Part shown: positions 36,609-46,817 of the stretch, in pieces
How positions within the stretch are numbered: the first letter of the stretch is position 1
How the letters are laid out: every line of letters starts with the position of its first letter
Assembly (NCBI RefSeq): GCF_039544005.1
Contig: NZ_BAABKV010000001.1
Location: forward strand, 8,184,001-8,248,000
DNA from: Kitasatospora paranensis
Lineage (GTDB): Bacteria; Actinomycetota; Actinomycetes; Streptomycetales; Streptomycetaceae
Length of the DNA: 64,000 bases
Direction of reading: 5' to 3'
Position numbers and translations under genes: made by a program
The notes under the pieces: generated by a model
Seen by the model: only the letters and a program-made list of their open reading frames with translations
What the model was told of the DNA's origin: nothing
The model's database searches: none

Positions 36609-37172
36609 ATGAGCACGGTTTCGCTGCCCGTCACCACCGAGCGACTCGTCGTGCGCCTGTTCACGCAGGACGACCTCGATGACCTGTACGCGTACCAGAG
36701 CCTCCCCGACGTGGCCCGGTACCTCTACCGGCCGCCGCTCACCCGCGAGCAGTGCGCAGAGAGCCTGGCCCGGCGCGTCGGCGGCACGCCGTGGGCCGAG
36801 GACGGTGACAGCCTGGCGCTCGCGGTCTGCCGGGCCGACGACGCAGGCGTCCTCGGCGAGGTCGTCCTCAAGCTGGCGAGCGCGCGGGCCCGCCAGGCCG
36901 AGATCGGCTGGGTGTTCAACCCCGCCCACGGCGGCCGTGGTTACGCGATCGAGGCGGCGCGCGCGGCCGCCGCGCTGGCCTTCGACGAGCTGGGTGCGCA
37001 CCGGCTCTTCGCCCGCCTCGACGTCCTGAACACCGGGTCGGTGCGCGTGTGCGAGCGCCTCGGCATGCGGCGGGAGGCGCATCTCGTGGAGAACGACCTC
37101 GACGGTGAACGCTGGGGCAGCGAGTACGTCTACGCGATGCTCGCCCGCGAACGGCAGGCCGACCGGGCCTGA
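36609..37172 (+). CDS. GNAT-family acetyltransferase (RimJ/RimL-like)
   Basis: 187 residues. The N-terminus TERLVVRLFTQDDLDDLYAY and the acetyl-CoA loop EIGWVFNPAHGGRGYAIEAA, followed by ARLDVLNTGSVRVCERLGM and a late ...VYAMLARE, are typical of RimJ/RimL-type N-acetyltransferases. The ATG at 36609 is chosen over 36501, which lies within the upstream terminator, and has AGGAGAG upstream. The acceptor amine is unknown. Confidence 0.9.
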   Translation: MSTVSLPVTTERLVVRLFTQDDLDDLYAYQSLPDVARYLYRPPLTREQCAESLARRVGGTPWAEDGDSLALAVCRADDAGVLGEVVLKLASARARQAEIGWVFNPAHGGRGYAIEAARAAAALAFDELGAHRLFARLDVLNTGSVRVCERLGMRREAHLVENDLDGERWGSEYVYAMLARERQADRA

Positions 37173-37305
37173 CCGGAGGCCCGGCGGCGGAACTCTCGCG
37201 CACCGCCACCTCGTGGCGCAGCGCGCCGAGCGTTCCGGTGGCCAGCAGGTGGCATTCAGCTGCCGTACACACTGGCTCAAGGTTCGGCCACGAGAGTTCC
37301 GCCTC

Positions 37306-39281
37306 GTGCCTACCTCACACTCCCGTACCGGCGTCGCCTCCGTATGCGCCGCAGCTCTGACGTTCTCCGGACTGGTCGCCACCGGACTGCTCGCCGCGCA
37401 GCCCGCGGCCGCCGCGGACCCGGCCGGCTACCAGAACGTTCGGATCAACGAGGTCACCTCGTCGAACAACGACACCGTGGAGCTGTACAACACCGGCTCG
37501 ACCGCGGTGAGCATCAGCGGCTGGAAGATGTCCGACGACAGCTTCTCCCCGCAGTCTTTCAGCCCGTCCGCCGGCACGATCCCCGCCGGCGGCTTCGTCA
37601 CCTTCAACTCGCCCAAGGGGTTGGGCGACTCCGACAAGGTGGTGATCTACACGGCCGACGGCACGGTGGTCGACCGCGTCGACTGGGCCACCAACGCGGC
37701 GAAGCCGGCGATGGCGCGCTGCGGCGGCGACGGCACCGGCGCGTGGGTGACCACGACCACGGCGACCACGTTCGGCGCCGCGAACGCCTCCGGGTGCCCC
37801 TCGTCGATCCCGGCGGCGAGCCGGGTGCGGATCAACGAGGTCACCTCGGACGGCGCGGACACCGTGGAGCTGTACAACGGCGGCACGAGCGCGGTCAGCA
37901 TCGGGTCGTGGAAGTACGTCGACAACGACACCACCCACTCCGCCGTCTCGATCTCGTCCTCCTCGCCGAGCGCGACCAGCATCCCGGCCGGCGGCTACGT
38001 CACGTTCAACTCCACCCTCGGCCTGGGTGCCAACGACTCGGTCTTCCTCGTCGACAACAACGGCAGCACCGTCGACTCGGTGACCTGGGCGGCCGCGGGC
38101 GCCTCGCCGTCGGACGAGCGCTGCGCCGACGGCACCGGCTGGTTCCGGACCGCCGTGACCGCGACGCCCGGCAGCGCGAACTCCTGCTCGGGCAGCGGCG
38201 GCGGTGGCGGCGGTGGGCAGACCGGCCAGCTACTGGGCGGTGGCGGCGCGCTCACCAGCGGCTGCACCCCCGAGGCGCCCGGCGGTACGGGCTCCAACCC
38301 GGTAGGCACCCTGGCGTGGCCGGGCGGCGCGGACGTCACGATCGCGGACAACGTCTGCGCGTTCACCACGTCCACCGGCCCCGAGGGGCGTGACGTGAGC
38401 GGTCTGGCGTTCGACCCGGCGAACCCGTCGGTGCTGTGGGCCGCCAAGAACAAGAACTGGCTGTACAAGCTGGTCAAGAGCAGCGGCAAGTGGATCCCGG
38501 ACGCGTCCTGGAGCGCGACCGGCAAGCAGATCCGCTTCGCGGGCGGCTCCGGCGAGCCGGACTCCGAGGGCCTGACGGTCGGCGGCAACGGCCACCTCTA
38601 CGTGACCTCCGAGCGCGACAACACCAACAACACCGTCCCCAAGGACACGATCATGGAGTTCGACCCGGCCGCGACCGGATCGACGCTCACCCCGATCCAC
38701 CAGTGGGACATGACCTCGCAGTTCCCGCAGCTCAACACCGGCAGCAAGGACGACGCCAACCTGGGCTTCGAGGGCGTCGGGTACGTGCCGGACAGCTGGC
38801 TGACCGCCAACGGCTGGGTCGACCCGCTGACCGGCGCGGCCTACAACCCGGCGAACTACCCGCTGCACGGTGCGGGCCTGTACTTCGCCGGCCTGGAGTG
38901 GGACGGCACGCTGCACGTCTACGGCCTGAACTCCGACGGCACCTTCACCACGTTCGGTTCGATCGCGACCGGCAAGGTCTCCGTGATGGACGTGACGTTC
39001 GATGCCGGAACCCAGCGCATCGTCGCGACCTGCGACAACACCTGCGGTGAGACGCACACCCTGCTGAAGGTCAACACCAGCGGCGCGATCGTTCCGGACA
39101 CCACCTACGCGAACCCGGCCGTCATGCCGGTCGACAACCTGGAGGGCTTCGCGCTCGCGCCGACCTCGACCTGCGTCAACGGCTTCCGCGAGGCGGTCTG
39201 GAGCGACGACGGCATCTACGGCTTCGGCACCGGCACCTCCTCCTACGGCCACGCCCTCTACAGCGGCACCTTCCCTGCTGA
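37306..39281 (+). CDS. Secreted protein with two lamin-tail domains and a beta-propeller-like region
   Basis: About 658 residues in this reading. A signal peptide (AAALTFSGLVATGLLAAQPAAAA) is followed by two lamin-tail domains (VRINEVTSSNNDTVELYNTG and VRINEVTSDGADTVELYNGG, each with an IPAGGxVTFNS segment), a Gly-rich linker, and a region of about 340 residues with propeller-type repeats (DVSGLAFDPANPSVLWAAKN; SEGLTVGGNGHLYVTSER; NLEGFALAPTSTC). I place the end at 39281 (HALYSGTFPC, stop), which needs one C added to CCC 39273-39275. Read literally, the frame stays open to 39615, through a perfect terminator hairpin, into Arg/Pro-rich nonsense. The GTG start at 37306 lacks a good ribosome site. 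Confidence 0.8.
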
Positions 39282-39346
39282 TCGCCCGACCGCAGGCGGC
39301 GGCGCACCAAGGCCGGTGAGGCCGCCGCGCAGAGCACGACGACCAA

Positions 39347-39398
39347 GCTCCCGGCCGACCGGGTGGTCACGACCACGACCACCCCGTCGGCCGGGAGC
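39347..39398 (+). terminator. Large hairpin terminator after the lamin-tail gene
   Basis: GCTCCCGGCCGAC (39347-39359) pairs exactly with GTCGGCCGGGAGC (39386-39398), and inside it GGGTGGTC pairs with GACCACCC around a short loop; TTT follows at 39403. A terminator of this strength inside an open frame is strong evidence that the real stop codon lies just upstream, near 39281. Confidence 0.85.
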
Positions 39399-39639
39399 GG
39401 CCTTTGACGGGGTGAGCGCCCCTGACGGCCTCTCGGCGGCTTCCCGGCGGGTTCGGCGCGTGCGGCGGCGGCGGTCCGTGGAGCTGACCTGCTCGCTTAT
39501 CCGCTGTGTATGCGGGCGGACGAGCATGGTGACCGAGGCGGCTGCCACAGCCGGCGGGGCGGGGAGACGGCTGCGGACATCCGGTCTCCGGCGGCCGGCG
39601 GCAGCGCCGACGTGAGCGGCACGGGCGAAGGAGCCATGC

Positions 39640-40829
39640 ATGATCGGGTACGAGATCGAGATCAGCCTTCCCGTCACCGATGCGGCGGGGGCGAAGATCC
39701 CGGGAGACGCCAAGCTGGCGGAGACCACGGCACGACACCCGGCCGTTCCCACCGGGAAACCCCTCTTCCGGGTGGTCTCGGACTCCCGGAGCCTGCCGGG
39801 CGGCAGGGGAAGTACTCCAACCTGGAGTTCGTCACCAAGCCCTGGTCCGTCGTCGGCGACGGGTACACGAGCGGGCCGGCGGCCCTCCTGGACACCCTCC
39901 GGCGGATCAGGACGGTCCGCGACGCGTTCTACCAGGCCGGGGCCGGGACGCTGGCCGGCTCGACCCATGCCCTCCTGACGGTGCTGACCGCCGGCAACGG
40001 CGCCCGGTTCGCCCCCGGCAACGGGTACACCGAGCACGCCGGGACGCCCGGCAACGGCGACGGCCTGTTCGTCCACTACTCGGTCGGCGTGCCGCTCGGC
40101 GGCATGGCGACCTTCTTCGACCGGCTGCGCTCGGCCGCCCCGCTGCGCGAGGGCGTCTACCTGCCCGAGGCGCGGCACCGCCTGCAGCAGGCGCACGCCT
40201 TCGCGGAGGAGGCCGCCGAACGGTTCGTCCGCCGTGACACCGCCGACCCGGCAGGGCGGCGGGACCACGCGTTCAGCGCGCAGGCGAAGCGCCGCCGGGA
40301 GGTGGTCGGCTACCTCCAGCTGTTGTTCATGCAGGTCACCGCGTTCGCCGACCACGCCGACGAGGTCGAGAACGGCGGGAGGGACACGGGCATCAAGAAC
40401 CGGACGGTGGTGCTGAGCCGGTCGAGGCTCGCCGACGTGTACGGCCGGCTCGACCCCCTGGTGCAGACCTACCTCCGCAACAACCAGGACGACCTCGTCA
40501 CGCTGCTCGCCGACGAGTACCACGAGACGGGCTTCGAGGGCGAGGACATGACCTTCTACGAGAAGGCCGTGCGCGAGATCGTGACCGGCCAGCCCGTGAA
40601 GCTGCTCGCCTATACGAAGGCGGCCTTCACCGGGCAGGGCTCGATCTCCCAGCAGCGTGTGTTCGGCGGCATGCGGGAGATCGCGCCGCACGTCGAGGAG
40701 GAGGCGGTGATGATCCCGTTCGAGATCCGCACCTTCGGCCGGGCGATGAAGACCTGGGCCGAGGTGGAGGCGGACCTCACCGACCTCTGCGGCTGGGTGC
40801 AGAGCTCCTACGAGCTCGGCATGGCCTGA
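39640..40829 (+). pseudogene. Unrecognised cytoplasmic protein, about 396 residues, frameshifted
   Basis: The family is unknown to me. After adding one G in the GGGG run 39806-39809 it reads MIGYEIEISLP...PLFRVVSDSRS...GKYSNLEFVTKPW, then a helical middle with VHYSVGVPLGG, GIKNRTVVLSR and FLGQGSIS-like FTGQGSISQQRVFGG, and ends with MIPFEIRTFGRAM. The pattern ExE...D-S...LEFVT loosely recalls the glutamine-synthetase-like amidoligase fold also found in some polymorphic toxins, but this is a hint only. No signal peptide or membrane segment is visible. It stands alone between the lamin-tail gene and a secreted protein gene. Confidence 0.6.
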
Positions 40830-41036
40830 CGACGACGGGGGAGGGACGCGCCGGTGCCCCCCGTCCGATGGCGGTGAGGTCAGCGTTCGACGACCGATTC
40901 TGAACACGGTCGCTCCGGTACCGGGCACCGGTCGGTGCGGACCCGTCGTCACCGCGCCGCCGGCGCGCGGGTGCAGCGCCTGCACCCGCGCGCCGCGCCG
41001 GACCGCCGCCCCCGGCGAGGGGGCGGGCGGGCGGGG

Positions 41037-41621
41037 TCAGGCGGTGGCACCCCAGGTGTGGGCGACGTCGATGACGAGGCGGTTGTCGAGCTGGAAGACC
41101 CGGAACGGGAGGCGGGCGCGGACCCCGAGTCCGATCTGGGTCTCGCCCTCGAAACTGCCGGCGAAGCGGGTGTCCGCGAAGGTGCGGTAGCCGTTCAGGT
41201 CGACACCGGGCAGCGGCTCGCCGGCCCGCCCCGGGTAGACCACCTGCCAGGTCGCGGGGTCGTACGTGGTCGCGCCGACGACGATCTCCAGCACGGCGCC
41301 GCCGCGCACCGGGATCGGTGTGCCGCTGCCGGCCTGCTGGACGGCATTGCCGGTGACGTAGTGCACCTGGTAGGCGAGCGGGTTGGCGGGTGTCGTGCCG
41401 GGGACGTCCAGCACCAGCCGGTCGAAGCACTCCTGAGCGCCGGTGCGGATGTTGGTGAGTGCCTGCGGCTGGTACGGGTCCTTCCGGTCCTGCCGGTCGA
41501 GGCTGCCCCAGCCGGTCGGGCAGGCCGTGGCGGCGGATGCGGCCGCGGCCGTCGGAATGGTGGTCGCCGCCGCCCCCGCGGCGAGTATCACGGCAGCCAG
41601 CGCAGTGGTCCACCGTCGCAT
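41037..41621 (-). CDS. Secreted AMIN-like-domain protein
   Basis: 194 residues. A signal peptide (ALAAVILAAGAAATTIPTAAA) is followed by a beta-rich domain with two Cys (TACPTGWG; GAQECFDRLVLDVPGT) and the late FRVFQLDNRLVIDVAHTW, which resemble the AMIN-like secreted proteins of actinomycetes. AMIN domains help locate proteins to the cell envelope, but no enzymatic domain is attached here. ATG at 41621 has AAGGGG upstream. Confidence 0.75.
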   Translation of the reverse strand: MRRWTTALAAVILAAGAAATTIPTAAAASAATACPTGWGSLDRQDRKDPYQPQALTNIRTGAQECFDRLVLDVPGTTPANPLAYQVHYVTGNAVQQAGSGTPIPVRGGAVLEIVVGATTYDPATWQVVYPGRAGEPLPGVDLNGYRTFADTRFAGSFEGETQIGLGVRARLPFRVFQLDNRLVIDVAHTWGATA

Positions 41622-41815
41622 GTCGTTCCCCTTGATCTGTGCCGGCCCCTTCGACCGGCCCCACAGTGATTCACGCTCCGGCACGTGGAAAGGTCGCGGA
41701 TGATTTCGGACGACCGCTGACGGCCGGCCGCTGACCGCCGACCCGCCCGTCCCGAGTCGGCCGGCGCCGTCGGTGCCGCGCGGGCCCGCCCCCGCCGTCC
41801 GGGAGCGTACGTCAG

Positions 41816-42451
41816 GTGCTAGAAATCCCTGGTGGACGTTCCCCCGAGCCCTCGACCCGGCGAGTCTTCGTGGCCCTGGCCCCGCCCGACGAGGCCAAGG
41901 ACGAGCTGGCCCGCGTCCTGCAGCCCAGCTACGCCAGGTACCCGCAGTTGCGGTGGAACCGGATCGAGGACTGGCACATCACCCTGGCCTTCCTCGGGGA
42001 GCTTCCCTCCACGGCAGTGCCGTTGCTCCGGTCGGTGCTGGCCGGCCGGGCGGCTTCGCACCCCGCCCTGCACCTCGGCCTGCGCGGGGGCGGCGCCTTC
42101 GACGGGCGCCTGCTGTGGAGCGGGATCGACGGGGACCTGGCGGGACTGCACCTGCTCGCCGCCGACGTCCGGGAACTCGTCAGGTCCTGCGGGATCGAGT
42201 TCACGGAGCGCCCGCTGCGTCCCCATCTGACGCTGGCGAGGTCCCGTCGCGACGATCCCCTCAGCGTGCCGGAGGCCGCGGCCGGGCTCGCCGGGTTCGT
42301 CGGCCGGCCGTGGCGCGCCGAGCGGCTCCACCTGGTCGGCAGCAACATCAGCCGGGGGCCCGGGCCGATCCGCTACCGCGACATCGAGGCGTGGCGGTTC
42401 GGCGCGGCGGTCGGGGCCCCCGGCGGCGACGGCGCTCCCGCCGAGCCGTAG
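41816..42451 (+). CDS. thpR: RNA 2',3'-cyclic phosphodiesterase (LigT/ThpR type)
   Basis: 211 residues, 2H phosphoesterase. The two HxTx motifs are HITL (DWHITLAFLGE) and HLTL (LRPHLTLARS), in the usual positions, and RVFVALAPPDEAKDEL opens the core. It should open 2',3'-cyclic phosphates on RNA ends. The GTG at 41816 is weakly supported: there is no clear ribosome site, and the reading frame of an overlapping ORF complicates the choice, so the core may start a few codons later. Confidence 0.85.
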   Translation: MLEIPGGRSPEPSTRRVFVALAPPDEAKDELARVLQPSYARYPQLRWNRIEDWHITLAFLGELPSTAVPLLRSVLAGRAASHPALHLGLRGGGAFDGRLLWSGIDGDLAGLHLLAADVRELVRSCGIEFTERPLRPHLTLARSRRDDPLSVPEAAAGLAGFVGRPWRAERLHLVGSNISRGPGPIRYRDIEAWRFGAAVGAPGGDGAPAEP

Positions 42452-42511
42452 CCGACGGGAGCGCGCGGCCTCGCGGTCGGGCGATCGGGTGGTGCCCGAC
42501 ACCGTCCGCGG

Positions 42512-43069
42512 TCAGTGCAGGGGGACGGCGTTCCAGGTCAGTTCACGCTGGTAGCCGTGGCGCCAGCCGCGGGTGTGGACGGCGTCGGTGCGCGCGACGT
42601 CCTGGTCACCGGGGGACTTCGCGTCGACGTTCTGGCCGCTGTCCCAGAAGGACTGGAGGGCGAAGGACCCCCAGTTCTCCTCGCCGCCCCACGACCAGAG
42701 CTCGCCGTTCGCGCCGAGCGGCGAGGTGTCGGAGTCCTCCATCACCACGACTCCTTCGTTGCCGCCGGTGTACGCCATGACCTGGTCCTTGGCGGCGTTG
42801 TACAGCGTGAACCGGGAGTTGTCGCCGAACTGCTTCCACTCGCAGAAGGGGTCGGTGACGTTGACGGGCCGGAGCCGCACCAGCTGGTCGGTGGGGCCGG
42901 CGCAGAGCTTGTAGTCCCGGAAGGCGCCGCTCTGGATCATCACCTTCGGGCTTGCGGCCGAGGCCGGGGCGGCGGGCAGCCCGGCGAGGCACACGCCGGC
43001 CAGGGCGGCCGCGGCGAGGCCGGCGCGCACACGGCGCGCCCGGCGGGAGGCGATGGTGGACCGAGTCAT
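42512..43069 (-). CDS. Secreted protein of unknown function
   Basis: 185 residues. A signal peptide (RAGLAAAALAGVCLAGLPAA) is followed by a 145-residue beta-rich domain with two Cys (YKLCAGP; DPFCEWKQF) and many Trp and Gly (LWSWGGEENWGSFALQSFW). The shape resembles actinomycete secreted lectin-like proteins, but I recognise no family. ATG at 43069 has GAGGGG upstream. It is divergent from the ArsR-like regulator, with a region of over 300 bases between them. Confidence 0.7.
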   Translation of the reverse strand: MTRSTIASRRARRVRAGLAAAALAGVCLAGLPAAPASAASPKVMIQSGAFRDYKLCAGPTDQLVRLRPVNVTDPFCEWKQFGDNSRFTLYNAAKDQVMAYTGGNEGVVVMEDSDTSPLGANGELWSWGGEENWGSFALQSFWDSGQNVDAKSPGDQDVARTDAVHTRGWRHGYQRELTWNAVPLH

Positions 43070-43396
43070 CTGAGAACCCCTCATTCGTGGTCCTCCGCGG
43101 GCGGTCGAGCCCGTGGAGTCGTGCACGTCGGCCGGGCCCGGAGGGGTCGTGCTTCCGGTGACCGGCTCGCCCCATCGTGCTCGGCGCCGCAGAGGGGAGC
43201 CACGGGTTTCGAGCACGCTCGAAACCGGGACGGAACGACGTCCGGGCGGGCGTCCGGCACGGTCCGGACGCATATGCCCTCCTTCTTGCGCGGGCCCTTT
43301 CCGGCGCGCAGTATTGACGCGCACATGCCAGTTCTCGGAACCCGGGCCCTCCGAGTCCGGCAGCGTGCGCTGATCGCACCGATCGACTGGGGGTTG
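43070..43396. other. Intergenic region between a secreted-protein gene and an ArsR-like regulator
   Basis: 327 bases between divergent genes. I see a GAAACC/GGTTTC-like short symmetry around 43206-43225 (CGGGTTTCGAGC, then CTCGAAACC), whose two halves form the palindrome GGTTTCGAGCACGCTCGAAACC (43204-43225, center GCACGC). It is a plausible operator for the divergent regulator. No gene is supported here. Confidence 0.4.
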
Positions 43397-44398
43397 ATGC
43401 TTCGTCTTCACTTCACCGCTGCCGACCTGCAGCGGATCCGCTGGGCACCGCATCCGGAGCCGCTGATGGAGACGGTGCTGAGTCTCCAGTTCCTTCAGCA
43501 GCCGCAGGCGTACAGCGAACCGTTCACCCGCTGGTCCGCCCAGGTCCGCGCCGGTATCGGCCGGCGCGGCATGCCGCTGTTCGACCTCGCGGCACCGGAG
43601 GACGGCGCCGTGCTGGAGCTCCTGATGGCCCCGACGGGGGCCACGACCCTGCGCGACGGGCTCGCGGCGGTGCGGTCCCTGCCCAAGGACCGGGCCATCT
43701 CCGATCTCGCCTCGGCGCGCAGCATGCGCCCCGGGCTGCCGCAGTGGGTCGTCGACGTCCACCACCGGCAGCCGGAGGCGACCGAGCGGCTGGTCCGGCT
43801 GCTCGACGCGTACCACCGCCTGGCGATCGCGCCGACCTGGCCGTACGTGGAACGCGCCGTCCGGGCCGCGTCCGACGCCTCGGCGGCCGGACCCGGGGTC
43901 GTGCTGAGCCGCCTGCACCCCTCCATCGGCTGGGAGTTCCCCGTCCTCACCGTTCCGTGCCACATCCCGCACGACGTTGACCTCCGCCTCGACGGCCGGG
44001 GACTCCTCCTGGTGCCCGTGTTCTTCCTGCGCACCCCCACGGCCCGCCTCGACAACCACGACGAGCAGGCACCCGTCGAGGTCTACTTCCCGGTGCACCA
44101 CGACCGGGCCGTCCTCGCGCAGCACGAGACCCGCATCGACCCCGGCCTGACCCGCCTGCTGGGCCGCACCCGTGCCGCCGTCCTCACGGCTCTCACGGTC
44201 GTCCGCAGCACGACCGAACTGGCGAGCAGGGTCGACATCTCCGCCGCGACGGCCAGCCACCACCTCAACGCGCTGCGCGCGGGCGGCCTGATCACCACGA
44301 CGCGCGAGCACGGCACCGCCCGCCACCGGGTCACCCATCTCGGCCGGCGCCTCCTCCAGGCGCCCACGCCCCCGCCCGACCCCGCGCATCCGTGCTGA
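43397..44398 (+). CDS. ArsR-like winged-helix transcriptional regulator (DUF5937 type)
   Basis: 333 residues. The N-terminal 230 residues match the DUF5937 sensor region of actinomycete regulators (MLRLHFTAADLQRIRWA at the start; LFDLAAPEDGAVLELLMAP). The C-terminal ArsR-type winged helix is ASRVDISAATASHHLNALRAGGL. ATG at 43397 is chosen because GGGGG lies upstream and the conserved LRLHFT start follows; the frame is open far upstream without support. Probably controls the divergent secreted-protein gene. Confidence 0.82.
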   Translation: MLRLHFTAADLQRIRWAPHPEPLMETVLSLQFLQQPQAYSEPFTRWSAQVRAGIGRRGMPLFDLAAPEDGAVLELLMAPTGATTLRDGLAAVRSLPKDRAISDLASARSMRPGLPQWVVDVHHRQPEATERLVRLLDAYHRLAIAPTWPYVERAVRAASDASAAGPGVVLSRLHPSIGWEFPVLTVPCHIPHDVDLRLDGRGLLLVPVFFLRTPTARLDNHDEQAPVEVYFPVHHDRAVLAQHETRIDPGLTRLLGRTRAAVLTALTVVRSTTELASRVDISAATASHHLNALRAGGLITTTREHGTARHRVTHLGRRLLQAPTPPPDPAHPC

Positions 44399-44542
44399 AC
44401 GCGCCGGACGAGGTGCCTGCCGGGGTCCGCCGGCGGCTCCTCGCAGGACCCGGGTGTCCCGTGCCGGGGTCGGCGCGTACCTGCGGGTGGCGGTGCGGGA
44501 GGGAACAGCCTGTGCGAGCCCCGGCGGTCCCTCGTCGCGTCC

Positions 44543-45657
44543 TCAGCGCAGGCCGTCGTAGGCGGCCATCACGATCTCCATGCCGCGGTTGTCCTCCTGC
44601 CGGTCCCGGTCGATCATCTGGTTCATGACGTAGGCCACCGTCATGCGCGAACCGGGATCGCTCACGACCAGCGAGCCGCCCCAGCCGCCCCAGCCGAAGG
44701 TGCTGCCGAACCTGCCGAAGCCCGCCGTCCAGGACATCGGCGTCCCCAGCACGCGGTCGTCCCCGCGGAACACCTCCTGCCACGCGGGCTCGCACCCCCG
44801 GGGGACAGCAGCCGCACCCCGCCGGCCGAACCCCGGTTCGCCAGGACGGACTGCACCAGGGCGACCGAGCGGGCGTTGCCGAAACCGCTCACCGCCGGGA
44901 TCTGCGCACGGCGCCACGCCGTCGAGTTCGCATCCCTGACCCGGATCGCGGCTCCGGTGTTCTCCCGGCGCGTGCCGTCCGGTCCCGGCGGAGCACTGGC
45001 GGCGTACTCGTCGGTGAGTGACGGCGGCGGGATGAGCGGGGCGACGCGGTGGTCGTGCTCGCTGGAGAGCCCGATGTGGAAGTCGGCGCCGAGCGGTTCG
45101 GCCACCTCCTCGGCAAAGAATTCCCCGAGACTGCGGCCGGTGAGGCGGCGGACGATCTCGCCCACGAGGAAGCCGAAGGTGAGCGCGTGATAACCGGCGG
45201 CCGTTCCCGGCTCCCATGCGGGCGCCTGCGCCGCCAGCCCGGCCGTCACACCCTCCCAGTCGTACAGCTTCTCGACCGCCGTCAGCCCGGCCAGGTCCGG
45301 GAGCCCCGCGGTGTGCGACAGCACGTGCCGAACCAGCACGTTCTCCTTGCCGGCCGCGGCGAACTCGGGCCAGTAGGCGGCGACCGGCGCGGACAGATCG
45401 AGCTCGCCCCGGTCGGCCAGGATCAGGGCGCACAGGGCGGTCATGTTCTTGGTCGTCGAGTTCACGCCGACGAGGGTGTCGCGCTCCCAGCGGACGGAGC
45501 GGTCCGCATCGGCGTACCCGCCCCAGAGGTCGACCACCTGTTCGCCGTCGAGGCAGACGGCCGCCGAGGCACCCACGTCGTCCTTGCCGAGCACCATGGC
45601 AAGAGCCTCACGGACGGCGTCGAACCGAGGCTCGCAGATTCCCTTAATATCGGTCAT
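44543..45657 (-). pseudogene. Beta-lactamase-fold serine hydrolase, frameshifted
   Basis: About 371 residues after repair, class C beta-lactamase/esterase-like family. The catalytic SxxK is STTK (VNSTTKNM), and the second-motif region is GYHALTFGF where the usual YxN would be Y-H-A. The C-terminus has TAGFGRFGSTFGWGGWGGSL. The frame breaks at CCCCC 44795-44799 (GGGGG on the coding strand), one base missing, joining LLSPGG to CEPAWQEVF. ATG at 45657 has GGAGG upstream. It is likely a cytoplasmic esterase or peptidase and not a resistance enzyme, because no signal peptide is visible. Confidence 0.82.
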
Positions 45658-45781
45658 GGCGGCAAGCCTCCGGCATTGCCGGGCATTCCTGCCCGACAAT
45701 TCCCGCGCCGGTTCTGTCGGGCGCAGCACGGTCATTTCTTCTCCACTTGTGCAAGGCGGCCCGACGGAAGGACGGATACGC

Positions 45782-46662
45782 GTGCTGGAGCGGCTGAATC
45801 AGGCGCTGGACCACTTGGAGGCCTGCCTCGACCAGGAGGTCGACATGGCCGAGTTGGCCCGGATCGCCGCGGTCTCCGAGTACCACTTCCGGCGGTTGTT
45901 CTCGGCGCTCGCCGGGATGCCGCTCCCGGTCTACGTGCGGCGCCGGCGGATGACGCTCGCCGGGGCCGAGGTGCTGGCCGGGAGCTGACGCTGCTCGATG
46001 TCGCGGTGCGGTACGGGTACGGCTCGGGCGAGGCGTTCGCCCGGGCGTTCCGGTCGGTGCACGGCATCGGGCCGGGCGAGGCCCGGCGCACGGGCGCGGT
46101 GCTCACGGCGCAGCCGCGCATGTCCTTCCGGGTGGTCGTCGAGGGGAGTGCGACCATGCGGTACCGGATCGTGGAGAAGGAGTCTTTTCGGGTCGTCGGC
46201 AGGAAGGCCCGGCTCCCGCTCGTGCGCGAAGGGGTGAACGAGGCCGCCGCGGCACACGTGCGGGGCCTGGACGAGCGGGCGATCGTACGGATGAAGGCGT
46301 TGGCGGGTCAGGAGCCGGCGGGGATCCTGTCGGCGGTGGTGTACCTGACCGACAGTCGGGAGGACGGCGCCGAGGCGGACTACTGGGTCGGTGCGGTGAC
46401 CGGTCCCGAGGCGACCGCCGAGGAGCTCGACGCCCTCGACGTGCCGGCCGGGACGTGGGCGGTCTTCGACAACCACGGGCCCTACCCGAGTGCCCTCCAG
46501 GAGCTGTGGCGCGACGTGTTCACGCAGTGGTTCCCCTCGAACCCGTACACGAGCCGGCCGGGTCCGGAACTCCTGCGGACGCGGCCGGTGGAGATCGGCG
46601 CGGAGACCGACTCCCAGCTGTGGATCCCGGTCGAACGAGGCAGGTGGACCGCCGGGGCGTGA
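45782..46662 (+). pseudogene. AraC-family regulator with GyrI-like effector domain, frameshifted
   Basis: About 293 residues after repair. The N-terminal AraC helix-turn-helix pair is LARIAAVSEYHFRRLFSALAG and, past the break, LLDVAVRYGYGSGEAFARAFR. The C-terminal GyrI-like domain (RYRIVEKESFRVVG; PAGTWAVFDNHGPYPSALQ; LWIPVE) binds small molecules. The frame breaks at GGG 45980-45982 (one G missing) between AEVLAG and ELTLLD. GTG at 45782 has AAGGA upstream. It is adjacent and divergent to the beta-lactamase-fold gene, which is its likely target. Confidence 0.85.
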
Positions 46663-46817
46663 GCACCGCCACGTGTCCCCGGAGTCCAGGCTCGGGCTGC
46701 ACCCGCGGTCGCATCGACTCCGCGACGACCGCGCATCCTCGTTCCCGGTCGGGCCGGAGGCGAGTCCCGTTTCTAGACTGTCCCGGGACGAAGGGCCGGG
46801 AAGGGCACGGCGATCAG

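Noticed and set aside
37105..37305. ATG at 37105 as the start of the lamin-tail protein
   Set aside because: It overlaps the acetyltransferase gene and gives a long, polar N-terminus before the signal peptide; GTG 37306 puts the signal peptide at the start.
44543..45657. True beta-lactamase resistance gene
   Set aside because: SxxK is present, but no signal peptide is seen and the second motif is altered (Y-H-A), so it is more like an intracellular esterase of the same fold.
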